Assembly: GCA_947174335.1 (NCBI GenBank)
Contig: CAMWIM010000001.1
Location: 47,169 to 111,168, forward strand
Source of the DNA: an uncultured Porphyromonadaceae bacterium
GTDB taxonomy: Bacteria > Bacteroidota > Bacteroidia > Bacteroidales > Muribaculaceae
Length of the DNA stretch: 64,000 nt
Direction of reading: 5' to 3'
Both the position numbers and the translations under genes were made by a program. The notes beneath the pieces were generated by a model that was given only the letters and a program-made list of their open reading frames with translations, did not search any database and was not told where the DNA came from. The first letter of the stretch is position 1. Every line of letters begins with the position of its first letter. This document shows, piece by piece, positions 50,807 through 59,682 of this stretch.

Positions 50807-51805
50807 TTATTCAGATTTATCAAGTGCACGATTTATTGCGTTGAGCATCAGCAACACAAAAATATAGGAGGCACACAATACAAAAAATTCTATCTTAAGA
50901 GGGAAAATACAGGTTAAAACTCCTGCTCCCCAGTAACTCAAAAACAAGAGCCATAATACCGATTGAACAATCAGGCAAAGCGTACACCAAGCCTCGGCAA
51001 TATACTTCTGATACCATACGCTCCAGAAAGAAAATGGGAGACAGCACACATTTATTGCCGCAAGATAAGATACATATTGAGGAAAAATCAGCAACGTCAA
51101 TGCACTGACACTAAAATAGGCAAACCCCACTTCACTCCACGAAAACAGTCCGAAAAATTTGGAAGCTTCCGTGTCAAGTACATGGTCACATCCGTGTGTC
51201 TGAATTGCGCCACATATTTTATCAGCAGTTTCACTCTTTATTTTAAGCGACTTCTGAACAAGCAGATAACTGACATAGAGACCGATAAAATCAAGTGCAA
51301 GTGTTGCAATCAATAACGGACGTGCTAAGAAGTTGCCAACCCATAAAGCATAGAATACTAAAAACAATCCAAGCCCTATTAAAACGACTTGTTTGCCCGA
51401 CTCAAGAATCTTCGCTTCGACATGGCTTCCATAGTCAGGCTCAACAGCTGAATCATTACAATATATAGCCAGAGCCTCGCCTGACCATTTATTAATAAAC
51501 GAATCATGCGGGAGCGACTTATTGACCGAATCATCAATATACTCCACCTCTCCGCCGGTTGTATTGGTTACAATCACAAATTTAGAACCGCTTCGAGCCA
51601 AGAATGGTGCATCCAACTGGTCAAATCCCGATACTTTATCATCAAAGACAAGACCTTCGCTGTCAACACCATACTCTTTTAAAAGTTTGTTCAAACCAAA
51701 CAACGACTTAAACGGCATCGTTTCAAAACGCTTGTCGCTATAAGAAGCCGTGTGCTTGACACCTAGAACCGAGAGAATATTTGAAAAAATAGAGTGTTTC
51801 TTCAT
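50807..51805 (-). CDS. VKOR-family disulfide-forming membrane protein with C39-like N-terminal domain
   Basis: 332 aa from the ATG giving MKKHSIFSNILSVLG, 5 bp after the thioredoxin stop; a TTG four codons upstream overlaps that stop. Residues about 5-120 look like a C39-peptidase-type fold without the catalytic Cys (SLFGLNKLLKEYGVDSEG, DAPFLARSGSKFVIVTN, WSGEALAIY). Residues about 140-320 form a four- to five-helix vitamin K epoxide reductase domain with the loop cysteines (CGAIQTHGC) and the active-site pair in WCTLC. VKOR proteins reoxidise a thioredoxin-like partner using quinone; the thioredoxin upstream is the likely partner. Confidence 0.85.
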   Translation of the reverse strand: MKKHSIFSNILSVLGVKHTASYSDKRFETMPFKSLFGLNKLLKEYGVDSEGLVFDDKVSGFDQLDAPFLARSGSKFVIVTNTTGGEVEYIDDSVNKSLPHDSFINKWSGEALAIYCNDSAVEPDYGSHVEAKILESGKQVVLIGLGLFLVFYALWVGNFLARPLLIATLALDFIGLYVSYLLVQKSLKIKSETADKICGAIQTHGCDHVLDTEASKFFGLFSWSEVGFAYFSVSALTLLIFPQYVSYLAAINVCCLPFSFWSVWYQKYIAEAWCTLCLIVQSVLWLLFLSYWGAGVLTCIFPLKIEFFVLCASYIFVLLMLNAINRALDKSE

Positions 51806-51810
51806 TTTTT

Positions 51811-52113
51811 TTACCAATTCATAAAGCTCTGTACTTTTTCATAAAGTACATTCCCATCAATTTCACCGGAATGACGCCATACTTCGTTTCCGCTTCGGTA
51901 GATTATGAACGTTGGAACACCTTCGACGCTTGCTTCGTCAGCAAATTCATCATATTTGTCAATATCAAGCTGATCAACTCTGACAGCATCGCCGAGTAAT
52001 TCTTTAACCTGTTCAACAATCGGTGCCATTTTATGGCAATGAGGACACCACGTTGCATAAAATTCTACCAATACAACAGGATTAGACGAAATTATTGATT
52101 CATAATCTTTCAT
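51811..52113 (-). CDS. Thioredoxin-family protein
   Basis: 100 aa with the active site FYATWCPHCHKMAPI (Cys-Pro-His-Cys, about residues 22-25) and the cis-Pro loop GVPTFIIYRSG. The CPHC dipeptide is that of DsbA-type oxidants rather than classical thioredoxin (CGPC), consistent with partnership with the adjacent VKOR. However, there is no signal peptide, so the active site would be cytoplasmic unless exported otherwise. First gene of the minus-strand trio. Confidence 0.9.
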   Translation of the reverse strand: MKDYESIISSNPVVLVEFYATWCPHCHKMAPIVEQVKELLGDAVRVDQLDIDKYDEFADEASVEGVPTFIIYRSGNEVWRHSGEIDGNVLYEKVQSFMNW

Positions 52114-52284
52114 AACTTGAATTTTTAAAGGTTATTATATCACTAAAACACTCAGTAATACCTCTAAGTTTAATAAAGCGACACATAATTTAATATAAAA
52201 CTTCACGTCTCATTCATATTTTACTATCATACAACATCTTAACAATACAGCACTGACTAACGGAAATAAAATTTTCAAAAAAAG

Positions 52285-52315
52285 TTTGCAGAACAAAAAA
52301 AAAGCAGTACCTTTG
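52285..52315 (+). promoter_or_regulatory. tRNA-Gln promoter
   Basis: TTTG (52285-52288), 19-bp spacer, TACCTTTG (52308-52315) followed by CACC. Full Bacteroidetes consensus; predicted start about 14 nt before the mature tRNA. Confidence 0.78.
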
Positions 52316-52335
52316 CACCGTAAAAATTACCACCT

Positions 52336-52406
52336 TGCCTTGTGGTGTAATGGTAGCACGTCGGATTCTGGTTCCGCCTGTGAGGGTTCGAATCCTTCCA
52401 AGGCAA
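52336..52406 (+). tRNA. tRNA-Gln (anticodon CTG)
   Basis: 71 nt to the discriminator A. Acceptor arms TGCCTTG (52336-52342) and CAAGGCA (52399-52405) pair perfectly. The D-arm region is GTGTAATGGTAGCAC. The anticodon loop TTCTGGT gives CTG, which reads CAG. The T arm GAGGG-TTCGAAT-CCTTC is intact. CCA is not encoded. Flanked by its own promoter and terminator, so a single-gene transcript. Confidence 0.95.
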
Positions 52407-52410
52407 CAAA

Positions 52411-52444
52411 AAAGAGCTAAGTTAAAAAACTTAGCTCTTTTTGT
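52411..52444. terminator. Intrinsic terminator after tRNA-Gln (possibly bidirectional)
   Basis: AAAGAGCTAAGTT (52411-52423) pairs perfectly with AACTTAGCTCTTT (52428-52440) across an AAAA loop, followed by TTG. The preceding A-run on the plus strand gives a T-run on the minus strand, so it can also end the convergent hydrolase gene. Confidence 0.88.
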
Positions 52445-52464
52445 ATTTTGTAACTGTGGGCTTA

Positions 52465-53517
52465 TTAATACATCGGCGTAAATGGTTTTGACGGGGTCAG
52501 ACACATAGTTACGTCCCCAAGAATATCAGTTATCACTGATGTATTCAGTTTCATAACGGGTGCACCCGGTTTCAAATTCACCTTATTAAGGTCGATGTAG
52601 TAGATACCCATATTGGTGACAATATCGAAATAATAACGTTTATCACGAAGGTTTGCAAAACTGCGCCACTGAGTTGATGATACGTTAGGCTCGGTTTCGA
52701 TAGTGTAGGTATATGGAACACTGACATTGAAAAGAATGCTTCGTATAATCGACAAACCAAGATCAGCGTCACCTGTAGATTTTACATGGTGAACGAAATA
52801 GTCGGCACGCACTGCTCTGTCAGGACTTTTAACGGTTCCGGGGAGCATATTTTGACCGCCTACTCCATGCCAGTAGTTTATGATAGCCTCCATCTGGGGC
52901 CACTGCGGGTCGTTAGTGAGTACACGCAAATCTTTACCTTGATAAATATTTATATTACCATTATTAAATTCAACGTATGCGGTGTTTCCCTGTGCATCGG
53001 TGATACCCCAGTGAAGCGCCGATACTGTACCACCGTCAAAGGTCGCACCACCGATAGAGAAATTACCCTCTTTCAAAAGAGCCACAACTTGATCGGTTGT
53101 TTCAAATCGGTCAAGCATCCATGCCACGAACACTGCCAATGACATTGGTGGGCGTCCGTTTGTTTCAGGATTATTATATACAGTACCTTTACAGAAAAGA
53201 CCGTTAATTACAAGCCCCTTCTCATTCATACCCTCCGTGATACCACCATCATATCCGACAGCATAGACTGCGCCATATTTTGATGTCCATGTTAACGCTC
53301 CAGGTTGGTCAGAGCTGACATGTTTAAATCCGCGGGGATATACATATAGATTTGTTGGAATCGGAGTTTTCCAGTCAAGCGAACGACCTACAATTTTAAG
53401 TGAGTCATCGCCTACATAAACAACACGCGAGCAAGCATCGATCTGTTGAATACCAACTCCGGTGAATGAAGCCAATCCAAATAGGGCTGCGATAGCCAAC
53501 GTTTTTTTCTTATTCAT
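52465..53517 (-). CDS. Exported choloylglycine-hydrolase-family (C59) linear amide hydrolase
   Basis: 350 aa from the ATG giving MNKKKTLAIAALFGLASFTG; the frame opens 18 codons earlier but this start gives a proper signal peptide. Cleavage before Cys29 (QIDA-CSRVVY) would expose the N-terminal nucleophile of this Ntn-hydrolase family. Other family residues line up: Arg45 and Asp48 (GRSLDW), the GMNEKGLV block, Asn in LTNDPQWPQ and Arg in SPDRAVRA. Bile-salt hydrolases and penicillin V acylases share this site. The substrate (conjugated bile acid, penicillin V or another amide) cannot be decided from sequence. Converges on tRNA-Gln. Confidence 0.88.
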   Translation of the reverse strand: MNKKKTLAIAALFGLASFTGVGIQQIDACSRVVYVGDDSLKIVGRSLDWKTPIPTNLYVYPRGFKHVSSDQPGALTWTSKYGAVYAVGYDGGITEGMNEKGLVINGLFCKGTVYNNPETNGRPPMSLAVFVAWMLDRFETTDQVVALLKEGNFSIGGATFDGGTVSALHWGITDAQGNTAYVEFNNGNINIYQGKDLRVLTNDPQWPQMEAIINYWHGVGGQNMLPGTVKSPDRAVRADYFVHHVKSTGDADLGLSIIRSILFNVSVPYTYTIETEPNVSSTQWRSFANLRDKRYYFDIVTNMGIYYIDLNKVNLKPGAPVMKLNTSVITDILGDVTMCLTPSKPFTPMY

Positions 53518-53682
53518 TTTTAAATATAGTTTTTTGGTTATTATTTTGTCAGCATAATATTTAACGGACACTTTCTCCGATGAATAATATTGAAATAGTA
53601 TTTAAAATTTAACAAAATTTAGTCGCAATAAGTTCATTTGCTTGCTTTTTTTATGATATTACTATTGTTAGAAGTTAAAATG

Positions 53683-53713
53683 TTGTATAATTGACAAATA
53701 ATGCTTACCTTTG
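53683..53713 (+). promoter_or_regulatory. Promoter of the glycogen operon
   Basis: TTG at 53683-53685 (partial -33), 20-bp spacer, TACCTTTG at 53706-53713 followed by CACC. Predicted leader about 22 nt. Confidence 0.65.
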
Positions 53714-53741
53714 CACCTCAATAAAGTAGAACCAACATAAT

Positions 53742-55415
53742 ATGGTAAAGAAAACAACAGATATAGATTTGCTGTTTGAAACAAGCTGGGAAGTTTGTAA
53801 TAAAATTGGAGGAATCTACACGGTTCTTTCGACAAAAGCTAACACTCTATGTAAATTATATAAGGACAATGTCGTTTTCATCGGACCCGATGTTTGGTCT
53901 GAGTCAAACCCGTCGCCCTACTTTGAAGAATGCTCAACAAGTCTCGACTCATGGAAAGAACGCGCTCTTTTGCCCGAAGGCGTCAGTGTTCGTCTCGGAC
54001 GTTGGAATGTTCCCGGTCGACCTTTGGTTATCTTGGTGAAATTTGAGTCCTTATATCGCCTTAACGATGATTTGTTTGGCGAAATGTGGAAGAAATACGG
54101 CGTTGATTCGCTCCATGCCTATGGCGACTATGGCGAAGCGGCTGCTTTTTCTCATGCCGCAGCAGCCGTCATCTGCTCGATTGTCGAGTTTTTTGGCGAT
54201 AAAAAGAAAAACGTCATAGCCCACTTTGATGAATGGACAACCGGAATGGGACTTCTTTTAGTCAAAAGCCGTTGTCCTCAGGTGGCAACAATCTTTACAA
54301 CCCACGCGACAAGCATTGGTCGCAGCATCTGTGGCAATCAAAAACCATTATATGATTATCTAAAAGGATATAATGGTGATCAGATGGCTCGCGAACTGAA
54401 TATGGAGGCTAAACACTCGCTTGAAAAAACTGCGGCTCATCAAGCCGACTGTTTTACTACTGTCAGCCAGATTACTGCGATTGAGTGTGAACAGCTACTT
54501 GAACGTCGTCCCGACATCGTTACTCCCAACGGCTTTGAAAGCGGATTTGTACCGGCTAAAACAAAAATGCCTGCAGCTCGCAAAACTGCAAGGACTCTGC
54601 TTATCAACACCGCAAGCGCGTTGACCGGAATCAACTATGACGACAAATCAACATTCGTTGTAGTGACCTCGGGAAGATGTGAATATCGCAACAAAGGTCT
54701 CGATATGTTCCTCGATTCAATCAATCGGGTTAGAACTTTAGCTCCTGAAAAGCGGGTTATCGCATATATAATGGTTCCCGCTTGGGTAAAAGAAGCACGT
54801 CACGATCTCGTTGAACGCCTTTCGTCATCTTCTTCTACAGCTACTCCGCTTCCAAACCCGGTTTACACTCATAGTGTCAACAATCCTGACAGCGATGCAG
54901 TCCTCGGCTCAATACACCGGCTTGGTTTTTCAAATCACCCTGCCGATAATGTAACTGTTATATATGTGCCTTGTTATCTCAATGCACAAGATGGCATTTT
55001 CAACCAAACTTATTATCAGATTTTGGCAGGTGTTGATGCTACCGTATTCCCCTCATATTATGAACCGTGGGGATATACGCCACTCGAAAGTATTGCGTTT
55101 GGAGTGCCTACCATAACCACTACCCTGTCGGGGTTTGGTCAATGGATTTTAAACGATGTTGAAAACGGGTTTGAAAAAAGCGGTGTCAATGTCGTTGAAC
55201 GAACCGACCACGCCTATTCAGGCTCAGTCGAGAATATCGCCCGGTCGTTGATGTCGCTTATCAATTCCGACAAAAAACAGCTTGCCGAAATTTCAAATTC
55301 AGCACGCGAAACTGCCGCCAAAGCATCGTGGACCTACTTCATTGACTACTACATCAAGGCGTTTGACAAAGCTATCGCTTCGCGCAATCGTCGTGTAAAA
55401 TCAAAGAAACACTAA
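53742..55415 (+). CDS. Glycogen synthase, GT3 (eukaryote-like) type
   Basis: 557 aa glycosyltransferase that elongates alpha-1,4-glucan. The N-terminus LLFETSWEVCNKIGGIYTVLSTKA is characteristic of GT3 glycogen synthases (animal/yeast GYS) rather than bacterial GT5 GlgA. Other landmarks are HFDEWTTGMGLLL, IFTTHATSIGR and the catalytic E-x7-E motif in YYEPWGYTPLESIAFG (about residues 440-455). Nucleotide-sugar donor preference (UDP- or ADP-glucose) cannot be read from sequence. The phosphorylase follows 55 bp later, pairing synthesis with breakdown; no branching enzyme is in the window. Confidence 0.92.
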   Translation: MVKKTTDIDLLFETSWEVCNKIGGIYTVLSTKANTLCKLYKDNVVFIGPDVWSESNPSPYFEECSTSLDSWKERALLPEGVSVRLGRWNVPGRPLVILVKFESLYRLNDDLFGEMWKKYGVDSLHAYGDYGEAAAFSHAAAAVICSIVEFFGDKKKNVIAHFDEWTTGMGLLLVKSRCPQVATIFTTHATSIGRSICGNQKPLYDYLKGYNGDQMARELNMEAKHSLEKTAAHQADCFTTVSQITAIECEQLLERRPDIVTPNGFESGFVPAKTKMPAARKTARTLLINTASALTGINYDDKSTFVVVTSGRCEYRNKGLDMFLDSINRVRTLAPEKRVIAYIMVPAWVKEARHDLVERLSSSSSTATPLPNPVYTHSVNNPDSDAVLGSIHRLGFSNHPADNVTVIYVPCYLNAQDGIFNQTYYQILAGVDATVFPSYYEPWGYTPLESIAFGVPTITTTLSGFGQWILNDVENGFEKSGVNVVERTDHAYSGSVENIARSLMSLINSDKKQLAEISNSARETAAKASWTYFIDYYIKAFDKAIASRNRRVKSKKH

Positions 55416-55470
55416 TAATTTCACAATATAATTCAATAACCGAAAGAATAATTAAAAAATATTGAACCAA

Positions 55471-58032
55471 ATGAAACTTCAAGTTAGTAATTCCAACACG
55501 CCTGCCTGGCGTGATGTAACAGTAACAACTGAACTTCCATCTAAACTCAAACCGCTTGACGAACTCGCTAAAAACCTTTGGTGGGTATGGAATAGCGAGG
55601 GCAAATCACTCTTTCATGATATATCACCCGAACTCTGGCGTTCAACCGGAGAAAATCCCGTAATGCTACTTCAGCAGCTATCATCATCTCGTCTTGATGA
55701 AATTCAAGCCGACAAAGATATGATGAAACGCATTGCCGATGTTTATGCATCTTTCAAAGATTACATGAAACAACCGATGCGCAAAGACATTCCTTCTGTT
55801 GCATATTTCTCAATGGAATATGGTCTTTGCAACGCTCTCAAAATTTATTCAGGCGGCCTCGGTGTACTCGCCGGCGACTATATTAAAGAAGCCTCTGACA
55901 GTCGCGTTGACATGAACGCTGTCGGCTTCCTCTATCGATATGGCTATTTTACCCAGTCACTATCGGTTGATGGTCAACAGATTGCAAACTACGAGCCTCA
56001 AAACTTCAATCAGCTCCCTATCGAGCAGATGCGTGAAGCCGACGGTTCACCCATGATTCTTGAAGTACCCTATCCCGGACGTATCATTTATTCTCATATT
56101 TGGCGTGTCAACGTTGGTCGCATGAAGCTTTATCTCCTTGATACCGACTTTGATATGAACAGCGAATTTGACCGTTGCATCACTCACCAGCTCTATGGTG
56201 GCGATTGGGAAAACCGTATCAAACAGGAATATCTCCTTGGTATCGGCGGTATCTTGATGCTCAAAAAACTTGGTATCACAGCCGACATTTACCACTGTAA
56301 CGAAGGTCATGCCGCTCTGCTCAACCTTCAGCGTTTGGTTGACTTTGTTCAGGAGAAAAAACTCGACTTCAACGTTGCGCTCGAACTCGTTCGCGCTTCA
56401 TCTCTTTACACTGTTCACACTCCCGTACCTGCCGGTCACGACTACTTTGACGAAGGTCTATTTGGTAAATATATGGGTGAATATCCTGCAAAACTTGGTA
56501 TCAGCTGGAATGAACTCATGGATATGGGTCGTGAAAATCCCGGTTCTCAAGAACGTTTCTCTATGAGTGTATTCGCTCTTAACACTTGCCAGGAGGCTAA
56601 CGGCGTTAGCTGGCTCCATGGCGAAGTTTCAAAGAAAATGTTTGCCGGAGTCTGGAAAGGTTACGGATGGCAGGAATCTCACGTCAGCTATGTAACCAAT
56701 GGTGTTCACATGCCGACTTGGGCTGCCTCTGAATGGAAAGCATTCTATGCCGACAAACTTGGCAAACAAGTTTTTGCCGACCAGAGTAATCCCGAAGCAT
56801 GGAAAGGTATCTTCTCTGTTCCTGATGAAGAAATCTGGAAGATGAGAATGACCCTCAAACATAAATTTATTGATTTTGTAAAACGTGACTTCAAAGCTAA
56901 ATGGCTTGCTCAACAGCGTGATCCATCAGCCGTGATGAGCATTGTTGACAAGATTAACCCCAACGCTCTTATCATTGGTTTTGCCCGTCGTTTTGCTACA
57001 TACAAGCGTGCTCATCTTCTCTTCTCTGACCTCGATCGTCTTGCACGTATTGTCAACAACGAACAGTTCCCCGTTCAGTTTGTATTCTCAGGTAAAGCTC
57101 ACCCCGCCGATGGTGCAGGTCAAGGACTTATCAAACGCATCATGGAAATTTCGCGTATGCCACAGTTTCTTGGCAAAATCATTTTCCTCGAGGACTACAA
57201 CATGATCGTTGCAAAACGCCTTGTCAGCGGTGTTGATATCTGGCTCAACACTCCGACACGTCCTCTTGAAGCATCAGGTACTTCAGGTGAAAAAGCCGAA
57301 ATGAACGGTGTTCTTAATTTCTCTGTCCTTGACGGATGGTGGTATGAAGGCTATCGCTTCAACGAAAACGCAGGTTGGGCTCTTACCGACAAACGTACAT
57401 TTACACCCGATCAACAAGATCAGCAGGATAAACTTGATGCAGCGACAATCTACTCAATGCTTGAAAATCAGATTATTCCTCTTTACTTCAAGAAAAATTC
57501 TGCCGGCTACTCACCCGAATGGATTCAATACATCAAGGGTTCAATCGGTGACATCGCACCCCACTTCACTATGAAGCGAATGATCGATGACTATATCAGC
57601 CGATTCTATGACAAAGAGGTAGCCCGTTCAAAACGTCTTTCTAAAGATGACTATGCACTCGCTAAACAAATCGTTGCATGGAAAGAACACATCGCATCTC
57701 TTTGGGACGGCATCAAAGTTCTCGATGTTATCAACTCAAATGTTGCGTCAACCGTTACAGGTACAAAATATGAGACTACTATCGTAATTGATACAAACGG
57801 TATCGGTCGCGACCTCCATGTTGAACAAGTCGCCTATCGTGCCGAGAACGGCGAAGAAGTTCTCTCAAGCATAGAACAGTTCAAGGTTGTCAAAGAAGAA
57901 GGTAACATCATTACTTACTCTCTTAAAGGTACAATCAAGAACGCCGGAGTCTTCAGATTTAGCTATCGCATTTATCCTTATAATGCAGAGTTGCCCCATC
58001 GTCAAGACTTTGCGTTTGTACGCTGGGCTTAA
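55471..58032 (+). CDS. glgP: Alpha-glucan (glycogen) phosphorylase, GT35
   Basis: 853 aa from the ATG at 55471 (an in-frame TTG three codons earlier is less likely). PLP-dependent phosphorolysis of alpha-1,4-glucan to glucose-1-phosphate. N-terminal DUF3417-type region ([20 protein letters not shown]), then [11 protein letters not shown] and [17 protein letters not shown]. The phosphorylase core has [28 protein letters not shown] and the cofactor Lys block [18 protein letters not shown] (about residues 605-622). It is of the short, unregulated bacterial/archaeal type. Ends at a strong terminator. Confidence 0.95.
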   Translation: MKLQVSNSNTPAWRDVTVTTELPSKLKPLDELAKNLWWVWNSEGKSLFHDISPELWRSTGENPVMLLQQLSSSRLDEIQADKDMMKRIADVYASFKDYMKQPMRKDIPSVAYFSMEYGLCNALKIYSGGLGVLAGDYIKEASDSRVDMNAVGFLYRYGYFTQSLSVDGQQIANYEPQNFNQLPIEQMREADGSPMILEVPYPGRIIYSHIWRVNVGRMKLYLLDTDFDMNSEFDRCITHQLYGGDWENRIKQEYLLGIGGILMLKKLGITADIYHCNEGHAALLNLQRLVDFVQEKKLDFNVALELVRASSLYTVHTPVPAGHDYFDEGLFGKYMGEYPAKLGISWNELMDMGRENPGSQERFSMSVFALNTCQEANGVSWLHGEVSKKMFAGVWKGYGWQESHVSYVTNGVHMPTWAASEWKAFYADKLGKQVFADQSNPEAWKGIFSVPDEEIWKMRMTLKHKFIDFVKRDFKAKWLAQQRDPSAVMSIVDKINPNALIIGFARRFATYKRAHLLFSDLDRLARIVNNEQFPVQFVFSGKAHPADGAGQGLIKRIMEISRMPQFLGKIIFLEDYNMIVAKRLVSGVDIWLNTPTRPLEASGTSGEKAEMNGVLNFSVLDGWWYEGYRFNENAGWALTDKRTFTPDQQDQQDKLDAATIYSMLENQIIPLYFKKNSAGYSPEWIQYIKGSIGDIAPHFTMKRMIDDYISRFYDKEVARSKRLSKDDYALAKQIVAWKEHIASLWDGIKVLDVINSNVASTVTGTKYETTIVIDTNGIGRDLHVEQVAYRAENGEEVLSSIEQFKVVKEEGNIITYSLKGTIKNAGVFRFSYRIYPYNAELPHRQDFAFVRWA

Positions 58033-58074
58033 ATTTGTCCCCATTTCCATAACTATTCATATCATTCAATTCCG

Positions 58075-58112
58075 ATTAGGCTTGGACGTGATGTCCGAGC
58101 CTAATTTTTTAT
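58075..58112 (+). terminator. Intrinsic terminator after glgP
   Basis: ATTAGGCT-T-GGAC pairs with GTCC-G-AGCCTAAT (58075-58105) around a short loop, followed by TTTTTTATT. Confidence 0.88.
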
Positions 58113-58145
58113 TAAAATAATTATATGAATTCACCGCAAAATCAT

Positions 58146-58153
58146 TAACTTTG
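58146..58153 (+). promoter_or_regulatory. Predicted -7 box for the membrane protein-metF-holB unit
   Basis: TAACTTTG, 19 bp before the ATG at 58173, implying a very short leader; no clear -33. Confidence 0.45.
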
Positions 58154-58172
58154 TAACTAAAATAAAAGATTA

Positions 58173-58706
58173 ATGAACAATCCAATAGCAACAGATATTC
58201 ACCGCATAAGCCCGTCCCATTTTGTTATGGTAATGGCGCGTTTCAAAGCCTCTGTCATAATAGGTGGTTTGTTTGCGGTTTTGCTTGTATCACTTGTTGC
58301 CGGATATTTGTTTAACACAATCTTTTATATTATTGGACCTGCGATTATCCTTGTTTTAGGTCCGGTTGTTTTGTCGCTGATTTATTTTTACTATGCACTT
58401 TCGCCTGAGGCGGCAATGCTGACACGTCCTCATCGTGTGATTTTCAGCAACGACAAAATCGACATTGACTATTACATACACGTTGATGAAAAAGAAGATG
58501 ATACAGAAAGTCACTTGACAAGTTCATCATATAAAACACAAAACATTGATGCTCATATAGTTTCTCCCGACATATTGATTAAATCAAATTCGGGACGGAG
58601 CAATATTGTTGCAGTCGTTCCGTTTGATTCGTTTACTTCATCTCAAAATCTCAACTCGGCAATACAAATGCTTAATATTGCCTCTACTTATAATCCACAG
58701 TCATGA
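58173..58706 (+). CDS. Hypothetical two-helix membrane protein
   Basis: 177 aa. Two hydrophobic segments at about residues 26-46 (KASVIIGGLFAVLLVSLVAGYLF) and 50-72 (FYIIGPAIILVLGPVVLSLIYFYYAL), then a soluble C-terminal domain of about 100 residues with alternating beta-strand-like stretches and an acidic loop (HVDEKEDDTESH). It vaguely recalls YcxB-like small membrane proteins, but I cannot confirm this. Its stop overlaps the metF start by 4 bp, so expression is coupled. Confidence 0.72.
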   Translation: MNNPIATDIHRISPSHFVMVMARFKASVIIGGLFAVLLVSLVAGYLFNTIFYIIGPAIILVLGPVVLSLIYFYYALSPEAAMLTRPHRVIFSNDKIDIDYYIHVDEKEDDTESHLTSSSYKTQNIDAHIVSPDILIKSNSGRSNIVAVVPFDSFTSSQNLNSAIQMLNIASTYNPQS

Positions 58707-59662
58707 CTATCACTGAAAAAATAGAGAACCACCAAGGTCGAACATTTTCATTTGAAGTTTTACCTCCGCTGAAAGGCAAAGGTATCGACAGCCTGTTTCA
58801 GCGCATCGAAAAACTGATTGATTATGATCCGGCATATATAAATATTACGACCCACCGCAGTGAAGTTGTTTTCAAATCAACTGCCGACGGACTATATCGA
58901 AAAGTTTCTGAACGCTCACGTCCCGGTACCGTTGCCGTAGCTGCCGCTATACAAAACAGATATCGAATCGAAGCCGTTCCTCATCTAATTTGTTCGGGAT
59001 ATTCACGACTCGAAACTGAGTACGCGCTCATTGACCTTAACTTCCTTGGAATTACCAACTTACTTTTATTGCGTGGTGACAAAGCCAAACATGACAGTCG
59101 GTTTGTACCCAATGTTGACGGTCATGCCCACGCTTCTGAACTACAATCTCAGGTCAACGCATTTAACGAAGGTCTGTTTATTGACGGTACTCCCATGGAT
59201 ACGCCCCTGTCCGTACCGTTCTCCTATGGAGTAGCCGCCTATCCAGAAAAGCACGAGGAATCTCCCAATATGGAGTTAGACTTGATGTGGCTCAAAGCTA
59301 AGGTTGACGCCGGAGCTACATATGCCGTGACCCAGATGTTTTTTGACAACAACAAATATTTTAAATTTGTTGAAATGGCTCGTGAGGTTGGCATTAATGT
59401 ACCTATCATTCCGGGTATCAAACCTATAACAAGTCTTGCACAACTTACCGTGCTCCCCAAAGTATTCAAAGTTGATTTCCCTTCGCCGCTCGCATCAGCA
59501 CTGATGGCTTGCAAAACCGATGCTGAAGCTCGTCAGGTTGGAGTAGAATGGTGTATCGCTCAAGCGCGCGAACTCTATGAACATGGTGTAAAATCAATCC
59601 ATTTCTACTCCCATAACGCAACCGATTCAGTCGAAAAAGTGGTTGCCGACATATTCAAATAG
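58703..59662 (+). CDS. metF: 5,10-Methylenetetrahydrofolate reductase
   Basis: 319 aa flavoenzyme that makes 5-methyl-THF for methionine synthesis. TIM barrel with FSFEVLPPLKGKG (conserved Glu near residue 19), NITTHRSE, LICSGYSRLETEYALIDL, LLLRGD and the substrate block AGATYAVTQMFFDNNKYFKF, then IIPGIKPI. Full length. The methylene-THF it uses is linked to FolD at 31230. The clamp-loader gene follows 20 bp downstream. Confidence 0.95.
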   Translation: MTITEKIENHQGRTFSFEVLPPLKGKGIDSLFQRIEKLIDYDPAYINITTHRSEVVFKSTADGLYRKVSERSRPGTVAVAAAIQNRYRIEAVPHLICSGYSRLETEYALIDLNFLGITNLLLLRGDKAKHDSRFVPNVDGHAHASELQSQVNAFNEGLFIDGTPMDTPLSVPFSYGVAAYPEKHEESPNMELDLMWLKAKVDAGATYAVTQMFFDNNKYFKFVEMAREVGINVPIIPGIKPITSLAQLTVLPKVFKVDFPSPLASALMACKTDAEARQVGVEWCIAQARELYEHGVKSIHFYSHNATDSVEKVVADIFK

Positions 59663-59682
59663 TAACATAACTCACTACATAC

